Shown in pieces: positions 25,631 to 34,305 of a DNA stretch of 64,000 nt (position 1 is the stretch's first letter; each line of letters starts with the position of its first letter). The position numbers and the translations under genes are program-made. The notes below the pieces were generated by a model that saw only the letters and a list, made by a program, of their open reading frames with translations, was not told the DNA's origin and did not search any database. The DNA comes from Hyphomicrobiaceae bacterium (GTDB lineage Bacteria > Pseudomonadota > Alphaproteobacteria > Rhizobiales > Hyphomicrobiaceae), in the NCBI GenBank assembly GCA_041397645.1, contig JAWKWE010000004.1:434001-498000 (forward strand), given 5' to 3'.

Positions 25631-26923
25631 ATGGCCATTTCAAGCAGCCAAGCCGATGCAGAGCCCAAACCGCCGTTCTATACGCACTTGTACGCTCAGG
25701 TTCTGATCGCCATCAGTATCGGCATCCTGTTGGGCTACCTCGATCCGGCCAGAGGCGAGGCGATGAAGCCTCTGGGCGATGCCTTCATCAAACTCATCAA
25801 GATGATCATAGCCCCGGTCATCTTCGTGACGGTCGTGCACGGGATCGCCGCTATGCGCGACATGCGCCAAGTGGGCCGCGTCGGCCTGCGCGCTCTGATC
25901 TATTTCGAGATCGTCACAACGCTGGCTCTCATTGTCGGTATGGTGGTGGCGAATACTCTGAAGCCAGGCGTCGGAATGAACGTCGATATCTCGTCAATCG
26001 ACACCAAGGCCATCCAGAGCTACGTGACGCAATCGGAACAGCAAAGCGCCATCCATTTCCTGCTCGATATCATCCCTTCAACGTTTGTTGGCGCATTCGC
26101 GGATGGAAACATCTTACAGGTGCTCTTGCTGGCGATCTTGTTCGCCTTCGGCCTGCAGGCACTCGGTACCCATGGAGAGCCCCTTCTGGGGATGATCGAG
26201 TCGATCGCTGCGGTATTGTTCAAGATCGTCGGTTACATCATGCGATTGGCGCCGATCGGCGCGTTCGGCGCCATGGCCTTCACCATCGGCAAGTATGGCC
26301 TGGAAAGTCTCAAGAACCTGGCTTTCCTGATGGGCGCGTTCTACCTCACGTGCCTTATCTTCATCTTCCTGGTGCTCGGCCTGATCGCGCGGTTTTATGG
26401 CTTCTCGATCCTGAAGCTTCTGCGGCTGATAAGGGAGGAGTTGCTCATCGTTTTAGGAACATCTTCCTCAGAGAGTGTCCTTCCGCGCATCATGTCCAAA
26501 ATGGAGCGCGCCGGCGTCAACAAGAGCATCGTCGGCCTCGTCATCCCCACCGGCTATTCCTTCAATCTCGATGGGACGTGCATCTACCTCACGCTCGCAG
26601 CTCTTTTTCTTGCGCAGGCGACAAACACCGACCTCACGCTCATGCAGCAGTTTGGCGTTCTCGGGGTATTGTTGCTCACGTCCAAAGGCGCCGCGGGAGT
26701 TACCGGCGCGGGCTTTGTGACACTGGCGGCAACCCTTGCCAGCACGCACACAATTCCCGTGACTTCGATTGCGCTTATTCTGGGGATCGACCGCTTCATG
26801 TCGGAAGCGCGCGCGCTTACCAACCTCGTCGGCAACAGCGTCGCAACCATCGTAATCGGCAAGATGGAAAACGCAGTCGACGACGAAAAGCTGCAACGCG
26901 CACTCGATACGGGCGATGCGTGA
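25631..26923 (+). CDS. dctA: Dicarboxylate/amino acid:cation symporter (DctA-like)
   Basis: The 430-residue DAACS-family transporter brings C4-dicarboxylates such as succinate, fumarate and malate into the cell with protons or sodium. Eight membrane segments and two re-entrant loops are predicted. Signatures are LGTSSSESVLPRIM (the serine-rich HP1 loop), IPTGYSFNLDGTCIYL, GAAGVTGAGFV (HP2) and DRFMSEARALTNLVGN. N-terminus, length and motifs fit DctA rather than GltP. No DctBD two-component pair is in the window. Confidence 0.93.
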   Translation: MAISSSQADAEPKPPFYTHLYAQVLIAISIGILLGYLDPARGEAMKPLGDAFIKLIKMIIAPVIFVTVVHGIAAMRDMRQVGRVGLRALIYFEIVTTLALIVGMVVANTLKPGVGMNVDISSIDTKAIQSYVTQSEQQSAIHFLLDIIPSTFVGAFADGNILQVLLLAILFAFGLQALGTHGEPLLGMIESIAAVLFKIVGYIMRLAPIGAFGAMAFTIGKYGLESLKNLAFLMGAFYLTCLIFIFLVLGLIARFYGFSILKLLRLIREELLIVLGTSSSESVLPRIMSKMERAGVNKSIVGLVIPTGYSFNLDGTCIYLTLAALFLAQATNTDLTLMQQFGVLGVLLLTSKGAAGVTGAGFVTLAATLASTHTIPVTSIALILGIDRFMSEARALTNLVGNSVATIVIGKMENAVDDEKLQRALDTGDA

Positions 26924-26929
26924 AAGGTC

Positions 26930-27457
26930 TTACACGCCAGGCATGAAAGGCAGATCGGTCCGGTCAGGAACGCCGTGCAGCCCCGTTATCAGACAATGTG
27001 TCTGCCCGCGATGATGGGTCTGATGATTGAAGAAATGCGTTACCGCCACCGCAATGGGCGTCACCATATCTTTTCCGGCACTGGCGGCGAACCAGTGCAG
27101 ATCTGTCGACAGCCATTCGGGCGTAATCCGTGACGCCCAATCCTCGATTAATGCATCGAGCGTCTTGCGGGCGTTCGCAAGCTCGGTCCAGCTGTCATAT
27201 TGCTCCAAACCTTCCGCGATATTCTTGGCCGTCGGTGCCGGTGTGGGCGGGACCTTGAAGCGCACCATCCACATCTGGTCTGCCCATAGCAGATGATTGA
27301 GCGTGCCATGAATAGAGCGGAAGAATGCGCCGCGATCTTCTTTTCGCTGCACGTCGCTCAGCTTTCCGGCGGCGCCGTAGATATTTGCGTTCTGCCACGT
27401 GTTGTAGCGGGCCATGGTCTGCACGTACGCGGGCGTAATCATTGCGAACTCCGTCAT
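26930..27457 (-). CDS. DinB family protein
   Basis: The 175-residue four-helix-bundle protein has the putative metal ligands in HGTLNHLLWAD and HFFNHQTHHRGQ, the three-His arrangement of DinB/YfiT-like proteins that may act as thiol-dependent transferases. I chose the ATG at 27457; ATG 27442 is also possible. It is convergent with dctA with only 6 bp between stop codons. DinB here refers to the B. subtilis damage-inducible family, not DNA polymerase IV. Function unknown. Confidence 0.87.
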   Translation of the reverse strand: MTEFAMITPAYVQTMARYNTWQNANIYGAAGKLSDVQRKEDRGAFFRSIHGTLNHLLWADQMWMVRFKVPPTPAPTAKNIAEGLEQYDSWTELANARKTLDALIEDWASRITPEWLSTDLHWFAASAGKDMVTPIAVAVTHFFNHQTHHRGQTHCLITGLHGVPDRTDLPFMPGV

Positions 27458-27510
27458 GCGGCGCAGCTGGAACGCTTGGCTCGACTGCGCAAGTGACAAA
27501 CTAGCGACAC

Positions 27511-27540
27511 AAAAGAAAAGGGCCCCGCGCCGCGGAGCCC
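27511..27540 (-). terminator. Rho-independent terminator after ndk
   Basis: On the minus strand a GC-rich stem (GGGC/GCCC and CCGC/GCGG, 27520-27540, one internal mismatch, 3-nt loop) is followed by TTTTCTTTT. It lies 31 bp after the ndk stop codon. Confidence 0.85.
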
Positions 27541-27571
27541 CTACTGCGGTCTGCCAAACAGCCTAGCGCGC

Positions 27572-27994
27572 TCAGCCGACAATTTCATCCAGACGGAAGT
27601 TTAGGGTGATCTCGCGATCGGCAGCCGCCGGGCTGTCAGAACCGTGCGTTGAATTCTCACCCTTGGAAACGGCAAATAGCTTCCGCACCGTACCCTCGGC
27701 AGCTTCTTTGGGATCGGTCGCGCCCATCACTTCGCGGTACTTGGCAATGGCGTTTTCGCCTTCGAGAACTTGAAGCACAATCGGCCCCGACGTCATGAAA
27801 TCGACGAGCTCGCCATAGAAAGGCCGTGCCTTGTGCTCTTCATAGAACTTCTCGGCCTGGGCACGTGTCCAACGCACGCGCTTTTGCGCCACAATCTTGA
27901 GGCCCGCTCCTTCGATGACGGCGTTGATTTTTCCGGTAATGTTGCGCCGTGTGGCGTCCGGCTTGATGATGGAAAATGTGCGTTCGATGGCCAT
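27572..27994 (-). CDS. ndk: Nucleoside-diphosphate kinase
   Basis: The 140-residue enzyme transfers gamma-phosphate between nucleoside triphosphates and diphosphates. It begins MAIERTFSIIKPDATRRN and has the active-site motif NSTHGSDSPAAA with the phosphorylated His. The length is standard. It has its own terminator, so it is probably monocistronic. Confidence 0.98.
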   Translation of the reverse strand: MAIERTFSIIKPDATRRNITGKINAVIEGAGLKIVAQKRVRWTRAQAEKFYEEHKARPFYGELVDFMTSGPIVLQVLEGENAIAKYREVMGATDPKEAAEGTVRKLFAVSKGENSTHGSDSPAAADREITLNFRLDEIVG

Positions 27995-28248
27995 CGGGCT
28001 TTCTCTCTTTTCGATTTTTCAGGCTTATGGGCCGCCTTATAGCGGTGGCCCCCTGCACCAGCAAGCACATGCACCTGACCATGGCGTCGCGCGGCGGCTT
28101 TGCGACAAACTAGCCTTGAAATGGCGATACAATCTCAGTCAAAACAGCCAATTGACGCTTGCAGCAGGCTGTGAGCAGTGTTGAAAAACACAAGGAATGC
28201 ACAATCCGTAATGGGCAATGGGGCCCACAGGTGTGCTAATGGACGGCC

Positions 28249-29619
28249 ATGACCGGACAATCGAACGAAGCTCAGTGGTACATCGCACGTGACGGCAAAC
28301 AGCACGGGCCGTTGACCGACGTCGAAATGCGCACGTTCGTGGGCCACAATTACCTGCGAACGACGGACTTGCTTTGGCGCGCTGGAATGAGCGATTGGCA
28401 ACCCGCGCCCACCCTCTTTCCGGCAGCCTTCCAGGCGCCGCCGCAAGCTCCTGCGTCTCAGCCGCAAAGTGCGCCAGCGCAGCAGGTGCCAGGGTACGGA
28501 CCGGGTGGCACAAGCACGGCGGGTGTTGGTGTAGCTCAGGGAGCCAATCCCAACATCGGATATGCGCCGCAAGGCGGTGCTGCCGGTCATCAAGGCTTCG
28601 GGCAACAACCAGCCCATCAGCAAGCCGGAGCCGGTACGCAAGCAGGCTATGACGAGGACGAGTTCGAAGAAGAGCCCGCACGCGGCGGTCGCTTCAAACA
28701 GATCCTTCTAGCGCTGGTCCTGATCGGCCTCATCGGTGGCGGTGCGTACGCTATTCTCACCCACAAGGACGAGCTGGCTCGCTTGGTGTCGGGTCCGCCC
28801 AAGAAGCAGGAAGCCGCAGCGGTCGAGGAAACGGCACCAGCCGCACCCGAAGCCCAAAGCAGCGCGGCAGCCCCCGCAGGCGAGCCACAAGCTGAACCTG
28901 CACAGACAGCAGAAGCTCAGCCCGAAGCCGGTGAAAATCTGCCTCCCGATCCCGCAGTCATCGAAGGCTCCGCGATCGACGCGCGGTTGCAAAAAATTCC
29001 GGTGTGGGTCGCTTTGAAGAAAGAGTACCCGGACTGGTACATCAACAACATCGCCGCCGCCGACAAGCTGGCTGCCGAAAACAAGCCGCAACTCGAAATC
29101 TCGACACAGCTCGTGCAGGGACTGGTCAATCTGCGCCGCGAGAAGGCGCCGAATGCACTGGCCGCCAGCCCCGAGAAACTGCGGAACGTCGCCGCGACCT
29201 TCCTTGAGAACCTGCGTGCGCTTCAGGCCCAGAGCGTCGGCGCGTGCTACGGCTTCATCTCAAAGGGTGAGCTCAGTCCCGTTATCATCGAGATGATGGA
29301 GACGCCCGAGAACGCGACCATGCTGAATGCCCAGCTCGCAGCCATCTTCGATGCAGCGACAGAAGGCGCCAAATCGCCTGTCTCGCATCAGCCTGCGGTC
29401 AAAGCCGACTACGACATCCTGATTGGCGAACTCAACAAACTGGGGTGGAAGGAAGAGGATCTTCAGGTCTTCTCCAACCCGCGCCTGCTGGCCAAGCGCG
29501 AACCTGCACAGGTCTGCAAGATGGTTCAGGACTGGTTCTCCGCGCACTTGGCGGTGCAGGATCCAGCCGCGCAGGACAGGTTGCTGTATGAGACTTTGAA
29601 GCCCGTCGTTTCCGGTTAG
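28249..29619 (+). CDS. GYF-domain membrane protein
   Basis: The 456-residue protein starts with a bacterial GYF_2/DUF4339-type domain (QWYIARDGKQHGPLTDVEMRTFV...DLLWRAGMSDWQPA, residues 8-55), which binds proline-rich peptides. A Gln/Pro/Ala/Gly-rich disordered segment follows, then one membrane helix (about residues 148-170, ILLALVLIGLIGGGAYAIL), a second Ala/Glu/Pro-rich stretch and a helical C-terminal domain of ~200 residues I do not recognise (starts DARLQKIPVWVALKKEYPDW). Topology suggests a cytoplasmic GYF reader and periplasmic C-domain. The DUF3147 gene follows after 10 bp. Function unknown. Confidence 0.82.
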   Translation: MTGQSNEAQWYIARDGKQHGPLTDVEMRTFVGHNYLRTTDLLWRAGMSDWQPAPTLFPAAFQAPPQAPASQPQSAPAQQVPGYGPGGTSTAGVGVAQGANPNIGYAPQGGAAGHQGFGQQPAHQQAGAGTQAGYDEDEFEEEPARGGRFKQILLALVLIGLIGGGAYAILTHKDELARLVSGPPKKQEAAAVEETAPAAPEAQSSAAAPAGEPQAEPAQTAEAQPEAGENLPPDPAVIEGSAIDARLQKIPVWVALKKEYPDWYINNIAAADKLAAENKPQLEISTQLVQGLVNLRREKAPNALAASPEKLRNVAATFLENLRALQAQSVGACYGFISKGELSPVIIEMMETPENATMLNAQLAAIFDAATEGAKSPVSHQPAVKADYDILIGELNKLGWKEEDLQVFSNPRLLAKREPAQVCKMVQDWFSAHLAVQDPAAQDRLLYETLKPVVSG

Positions 29620-29629
29620 CGGGCTCGCG

Positions 29630-29980
29630 ATGCTGCAGTACGCCATCAAGGTCGCGATTACGGCTGTAACGGTGGTGGCAATATCCGAGATCGCCAAGCG
29701 TTCAAGTACGCTTGGCGCGATCATTGCCTCCCTGCCCCTAACCTCGCTCCTGGCGTTCCTCTGGCTTTACGGCGAAACCGGCGACGCAGGCAAAGTGGCG
29801 GAGCTTGCTCGGGGCATTTTCTGGTACGTGCTGCCATCGCTCGTGCTGTTCGTGGCGTTTCCGATGCTTGTGAGCCAAGCCATGGGTTTCTGGGCAAGCC
29901 TTGCCATTTCATGCGCTCTGACATTCGCCGCCTATCTGGCAATGATCGCTGTGCTCTCGCGCTTCGGCATTACGCTCTAG
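29630..29980 (+). CDS. DUF3147 family membrane protein
   Basis: The 116-residue protein has four hydrophobic helices: YAIKVAITAVTVVAISEIAK, LGAIIASLPLTSLLAFLWLY, FWYVLPSLVLFVAFPML and LAISCALTFAAYLAMIAVL. Size and the LGAIIASLPLTSLLAF stretch fit DUF3147. It lies 10 bp after the GYF gene and is probably co-transcribed. Function unknown. Confidence 0.82.
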   Translation: MLQYAIKVAITAVTVVAISEIAKRSSTLGAIIASLPLTSLLAFLWLYGETGDAGKVAELARGIFWYVLPSLVLFVAFPMLVSQAMGFWASLAISCALTFAAYLAMIAVLSRFGITL

Positions 29981-30165
29981 GCCCATTAGCCTCGCCGCAC
30001 AAAGTGTTCGGCCTTACGGCCAGAACCTTGAATTTACGTGGTGGCAGCGGTGAGCCTTGGCATCCCCTCACACGCTTTCGTGAAAAGGGCCGCGGGATCT
30101 GACCGGAAGCCCCGAAACGCGACCCACGTGACAGGGGAGCAAGAACACGCTAATCGGCGGGGCAA

Positions 30166-32070
30166 ATGCTTCACATCAACGATCTCACATATCGCATTGA
30201 GGGAAAGGTGATCCTCGATGCCGCGACGGCGGCCATTCCGCCTGGGCACAAGGTTGGCCTCGTCGGACGTAACGGCGCCGGCAAGACGACCCTTCTGCGC
30301 CTGCTCAAAGGCGAGATTTCTCCTGATGACGGAGGCATTTCGACGCCGCGCAATGTTCGTATCGGCCATGTCGCACAGGAGGCCCCCGGCGGCGACGTCA
30401 GCTTGATAGACTGGGTGCTTGCCGCAGACACAGAGCGCGCAGCACTTATGGAGGAAGCCGAGCACGCCACAGACCCGCATCGCATTGGAGAGATCCAGCT
30501 CAGGCTGACCGACATCGACGCGCATTCAGCGCCCGCACGCGCAGCCCAAATCCTTTCAGGTCTCGGCTTTGACGAAGAGGCCCAGTGCCGCGCGTGCCGG
30601 GAGTTTTCTGGCGGCTGGCGTATGCGCGTGGCGCTCGGCGCAGTCCTTTTCTTGGAACCGGAAGTGTTGCTGCTCGACGAGCCGACCAACTACCTCGACC
30701 TGGAAGGCACGATGTGGTTGGAAAGCCATCTGAAGACCTATCCGCATAGCGTTCTGATCGTCAGCCACGACCGCGATCTTCTCAACCGGTGCGTTCAGTC
30801 TATCCTGCATCTCGACCGTGGCCGCCTGACCATGTACACGGGTGGTTACGACGACTTCGAAGAGGCGCGCCGCGAAAAGCAGCGGCTGGAACTCAAGCTC
30901 AAAAAGAAGCAGGACGACCAGCGCCGGCACATCCAGGCGTTTATCGATCGCTTTAAGGCCAAAGCTTCGAAAGCCCGCCAGGCCCAAAGCCGCGTCAAGG
31001 CGCTCGCCAAAATGCAGCCCATCGCGGCGCAGGTAGACGACCGCGTCACGCCCTTCCTGCTTCCAAATCCTGCCAAGATGATCGCCAGTCCGCTGTTGCG
31101 TTTGGAGGGGGCCGCTGCTGGCTACGAGCACGATCGCCCAATTCTCAGAGGGCTCGATCTGCGCATCGACAACGATGATCGTATCGCGTTGCTCGGCCAG
31201 AACGGCAACGGCAAATCGACCTTCGCCAAGCTTATCGCAGGGCGGCTCAAACCCTTGGCAGGGCATGTGTTTGGCGCCCAAAAGATCGAAGTGGGTTACT
31301 TCGCCCAGCATCAGCTCGACGATCTTAATCCTTCGAGCACGCCTTACGATTACATGCTGAATCTGATGCCCGACGCAACGGAGGCTCAGCGGCGTGCAAA
31401 GCTTGGCGCTTTCGGCTTTGGCGCCGATAAAGCAGATACCAAGTGCCAAAACCTGTCAGGCGGTGAAAAGGCACGCCTCCTGCTCGCGCTCACCGCTTTT
31501 CACGCACCTAACCTGTTGATTCTGGACGAGCCCACAAACCACCTCGACATCGATAGCCGCGAGGCGCTTGTTCACGCGCTGATGGAATACGATGGCGCCG
31601 TCATCCTCATCAGCCACGATCGCCATCTCGTAGAAGCCACAGCGGACCGGCTGTGGCTGGTCAAGGATGGCACCGTAAAATCCTACGACGGCGATATGGA
31701 AGGCTATCGTGCAGAGCTTCTGGCCGATCGTGCAAGCAAACGCACCAGAGCACAGGAAGCGCGCGACACCACGCAGGACGCAACAAGCCGCGCCGACGTC
31801 CGCCGAGCTGCAGCAGATCGTCGTGCTCAGCTTGCACCCCTACGCAAAGCAATGGCTGACGCAGAAAAACTTGTGGATAACTTGAGCGCGAAGATTGCGG
31901 CCTGTGACGCAGTGCTCGCGGACCTAGAGATCTACACCCGCGACCCTCAGAAAGCGCAGCGTACGGGTTTGGAACGAGGGCAACTTGCTAAGCAACTGGC
32001 AGACGCCGAAGAAACGTGGCTGATTGCGAGCGAGGCTTATGACGCGGCCGACACTATCGGCACGACGTAA
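30166..32070 (+). CDS. ABC-F family ATPase (Uup/YheS-like)
   Basis: The 634-residue soluble protein has two ABC ATPase domains and no membrane segments. Domain 1: GRNGAGKTTLLRLL (Walker A), FSGGWRMRVALG (signature), LLLDEPTNYLDL (Walker B). A basic linker follows (KKKQDDQRRHIQAF). Domain 2: GQNGNGKSTFAKL, LSGGEKARLLLAL, LILDEPTNHLDI. A ~100-residue coiled-coil C-terminus follows. ABC-F proteins bind the ribosomal E site and help translation or resistance. The exact subfamily is uncertain; the long C-terminal coil favours Uup/YheS over EttA. Confidence 0.94.
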   Translation: MLHINDLTYRIEGKVILDAATAAIPPGHKVGLVGRNGAGKTTLLRLLKGEISPDDGGISTPRNVRIGHVAQEAPGGDVSLIDWVLAADTERAALMEEAEHATDPHRIGEIQLRLTDIDAHSAPARAAQILSGLGFDEEAQCRACREFSGGWRMRVALGAVLFLEPEVLLLDEPTNYLDLEGTMWLESHLKTYPHSVLIVSHDRDLLNRCVQSILHLDRGRLTMYTGGYDDFEEARREKQRLELKLKKKQDDQRRHIQAFIDRFKAKASKARQAQSRVKALAKMQPIAAQVDDRVTPFLLPNPAKMIASPLLRLEGAAAGYEHDRPILRGLDLRIDNDDRIALLGQNGNGKSTFAKLIAGRLKPLAGHVFGAQKIEVGYFAQHQLDDLNPSSTPYDYMLNLMPDATEAQRRAKLGAFGFGADKADTKCQNLSGGEKARLLLALTAFHAPNLLILDEPTNHLDIDSREALVHALMEYDGAVILISHDRHLVEATADRLWLVKDGTVKSYDGDMEGYRAELLADRASKRTRAQEARDTTQDATSRADVRRAAADRRAQLAPLRKAMADAEKLVDNLSAKIAACDAVLADLEIYTRDPQKAQRTGLERGQLAKQLADAEETWLIASEAYDAADTIGTT

Positions 32071-32134
32071 TCGTTAGGTGAAGGATAAAATTGCCTACGT
32101 TTAGAAAAAACTGCCTCTCGAAATAGGTAGGTGA

Positions 32135-32163
32135 TTCGCAACTGGTCTTTAGTTAATGACAAT
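32135..32163 (+). promoter_or_regulatory. Sigma70-like promoter of the candidate small RNA
   Basis: TTCGCA (32135-32140) and GACAAT (32158-32163) are separated by 17 bp. Initiation 6-7 nt later falls at 32169-32170, the first base of a 15-bp stem. The spacing and the coincidence with the RNA fold are the reasons for the call. Confidence 0.5.
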
Positions 32164-32168
32164 ACGCC

Positions 32169-32283
32169 AGGAGCTGGCGAGGCCGCGGTTGCGGGGTTGC
32201 CGCGCTAGACGGTGAGGGCCTTCTGGTTTGCCTCGTCAGCTCCTTACGCATGCCTCTTTTAGCACCCCGGTTAAATCGGGGTT
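32169..32283 (+). ncRNA. Candidate structured small RNA between the ABC-F gene and rnhB
   Basis: AGGAGCTGGCGAGGC (32169-32183) pairs with GCCTCGTCAGCTCCT (32230-32244) over 15 bp with one G-U wobble. Directly inside, CGCGG (32184-32188) pairs with CCGCG (32200-32204). Downstream come TCTTTT (32255-32260) and a 6-bp hairpin ACCCCG/CGGGGT (32264-32282) that could end the transcript. A promoter-like element precedes the stem at the right distance. There is no open frame here and no match I can see to tRNA, SRP RNA, 6S, tmRNA or RNase P. Length would be ~75-115 nt. The fold is seen; expression and function are inferred. The rest of the 32071-32387 gap shows nothing else. Confidence 0.5.
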
Positions 32284-32387
32284 CAATTGAGGGAAGGCGC
32301 GTGCGGTATCAGCCGACTGGCACGGTCGCCTGCACGCGCCATCAAATAGCCGCAACTCCTGACATCCGTGTGACGGCAGATAATTCG

Positions 32388-33023
32388 TCAGATCAAAAGA
32401 CCGAGCGCCAATTGCACCGGCTTGAATGATCGCCGATGCAAAGCGCAAACCCCCAGCTTATCGAGCGCAGTAATGTGCTCGGGCGTCCCATAGCCTTTAT
32501 GGCGTTCGAAACCGTAACCCGGGTACTCGCGTGCCAGCGCCATCATCATGCGGTCGCGCGTGACTTTAGCCACGATCGACGCCGCAGCGATCGACACGCA
32601 CTTCGCATCCCCCTTGACGATCGTGCGCGTTTCCATTGCAAGCCGTGGCGCGCGATTGCCGTCCACGAGAACCAGGCGCGGCGCCTTCTCGATCTGAGCA
32701 ACAGCCTGTTTCATCGCCCATAAAGTGGCATTGAGAATGTTGTCACGATCAATGCGCGCAACATCCGCAACACCGACGCCAACCTGAGCGCACTTCATGA
32801 TCCGGTTATAGAGAAAGGCGCGCGCGTCCTCATCAAGCGCCTTGCTGTCGTCGAGGTTGGCAGGAATGCGATCCGGATTAAGGACGACGGCAGCGGCTAC
32901 GACCGGCCCGGCCCACGGCCCGCGGCCAGCCTCGTCTACGCCCGCAATCGTGCCGCCGCCAAGTTGCAGCTCGGCGGCTTCCAGTTCAAACGTTGGTTTG
33001 AAGCGCGAATCAGCGATCCTCAT
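32388..33023 (-). CDS. rnhB: Ribonuclease HII
   Basis: The 211-residue enzyme removes ribonucleotides and RNA primers from RNA/DNA hybrids. Signatures are AGVDEAGRGPWAGPVVAAAVVL (catalytic D and E), LDDSKAL, LVDGNRAP and AASIVAKVTRDRMM. I chose the ATG at 33023 (MRIADSRFKP): longer frames run into the preceding gene, whose stop is at 33055. It is 31 bp after the radical SAM gene, so the two are probably co-transcribed. Confidence 0.96.
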   Translation of the reverse strand: MRIADSRFKPTFELEAAELQLGGGTIAGVDEAGRGPWAGPVVAAAVVLNPDRIPANLDDSKALDEDARAFLYNRIMKCAQVGVGVADVARIDRDNILNATLWAMKQAVAQIEKAPRLVLVDGNRAPRLAMETRTIVKGDAKCVSIAAASIVAKVTRDRMMMALAREYPGYGFERHKGYGTPEHITALDKLGVCALHRRSFKPVQLALGLLI

Positions 33024-33054
33024 GCCGCAACAATCGGAGCAGCCGATTGCGCTG

Positions 33055-34185
33055 TCAAAACAGACCGAGCTGTTGTCCCCGGGTAAACGGACGCGCGAAT
33101 AGATCAGTACGCAATTGAAGTCTTTCATTTTCAAGACCAAGCCGCTTGCGGGCCAGTCGGAAACGCATAGCGATCTGGTTGGCGTAGGCACCCGATCCGC
33201 GTTGGCGATGGCCGAACGCCGAGATGTAATCCTCTCCTCCATGCATGGCACGCAGAAGCCCTAGAATACGTTCCGCGCGATCTGGAAAGGCTTCGGCCAG
33301 CCACTCGCGAAACAACTCCTTGATCTCCAGCGGCAGGCGCAGCATCACGTAGCCTGCCTCGCGCGCACCCGCGTCGCGCGCAGCTTCCAGCACCCGTTCG
33401 ATCTCATGATCGTTTAGAGCGGGCACGATGGGCGCCATCATAACAGCGACGGGTATCCCGGCCTCAGCAAGCTGGCGGACTGCATCGAGGCGGCGCGCAG
33501 GGGTCGCGGCGCGCGGCTCCATTGTTCGCGCAACACTACGGTCAAGCGTTGTGATCGAGATCGCGACCTTCGCAAGTCCTTGGGCGGCCATTGGCGCCAG
33601 AATGTCGATGTCGCGCGTAACAAGGGCAGATTTCGTGACTATGCCGACAGGATGACGAGTCTTGGCGAGCACCTCCAATAAGCCACGCGTAATCCGTCGT
33701 TCGCGCTCGATGGGCTGATAGGGGTCTGTGTTGGCGCCAAGCGCAATGGTCTGGGGCTGATAGCGCGGGCTCGAAAGCTCTCTTTCAAGTAACGCGGCGG
33801 CGTTCGATTTCGCATAAAGCTTGGTCTCGAAATCAAGCCCTGCGGAGTGTCCGAGATAGCAATGCGTGGGCCGCGCATAGCAGTAGATGCAGCCGTGCTC
33901 GCAACCCCTGTAGGGATTTATGGAACGATCGAAGGAAATGTCTGGACTATCGTTGCGCGCGATGATGGAGCGAGCTGAATCCTCCATCACTTGCGTCTTG
34001 AACGCGTCGAGCCCTGCCAGGCTTTCCCAGCCGTCATCGAAGGCTTGTGTCTGCTCGGCCTCGAAACGTCCGGTGTGATTTGAGCGTGCGCCCCTTCCCC
34101 GCCGACGTTCCTCGTCAACTGGTGTTTGCAGCCGCATTCCGGCGATCTGCTTGGTCGCGTTTGAATCGTCGGCGTCCTGGGTCAT
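33055..34185 (-). CDS. PA0069-family radical SAM protein
   Basis: The ~376-residue radical SAM protein has the CxxxCxxC cluster in GCEHGCIYCYARP, so a [4Fe-4S] centre and S-adenosylmethionine are expected. Other PA0069/SplB-like marks are INPYRGCEHGC, GANTDPYQPIER and VAISITTLDRSVARTMEPRAATPARRL. Some relatives are grouped with spore photoproduct lyases, but the substrate of this subfamily is not known to me. I chose the ATG at 34185 (MTQDADDS); ATG 34209 is equally open. It is divergent from the glycosyltransferase gene. Confidence 0.9.
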   Translation of the reverse strand: MTQDADDSNATKQIAGMRLQTPVDEERRRGRGARSNHTGRFEAEQTQAFDDGWESLAGLDAFKTQVMEDSARSIIARNDSPDISFDRSINPYRGCEHGCIYCYARPTHCYLGHSAGLDFETKLYAKSNAAALLERELSSPRYQPQTIALGANTDPYQPIERERRITRGLLEVLAKTRHPVGIVTKSALVTRDIDILAPMAAQGLAKVAISITTLDRSVARTMEPRAATPARRLDAVRQLAEAGIPVAVMMAPIVPALNDHEIERVLEAARDAGAREAGYVMLRLPLEIKELFREWLAEAFPDRAERILGLLRAMHGGEDYISAFGHRQRGSGAYANQIAMRFRLARKRLGLENERLQLRTDLFARPFTRGQQLGLF

Positions 34186-34305
34186 CGCCGACTGAAATAG
34201 CACATCCATGCGAACAAATAAAGAACATTGGCACATTTGTCCGACTGTCGAGGACGCGCAATCCGCCGCCTTGTGAGCGGCGGCCTAAGCTGGCAAAGAA
34301 AGACA

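Noticed and set aside
25546..26946. 466-codon open frame overlapping dctA in another frame
   Set aside because: Shadow of dctA; Arg/His-rich with no recognisable fold.
32169..32283. SRP RNA, 6S RNA, tmRNA or RNase P identity for the candidate RNA
   Set aside because: The signature loops and the expected lengths of these RNAs are absent.
32264..32295. tRNA-like T-arm (GGTTCAATT) after the candidate RNA
   Set aside because: No acceptor, anticodon or D-arm pairing surrounds it, and the flanks of the T-loop do not pair.
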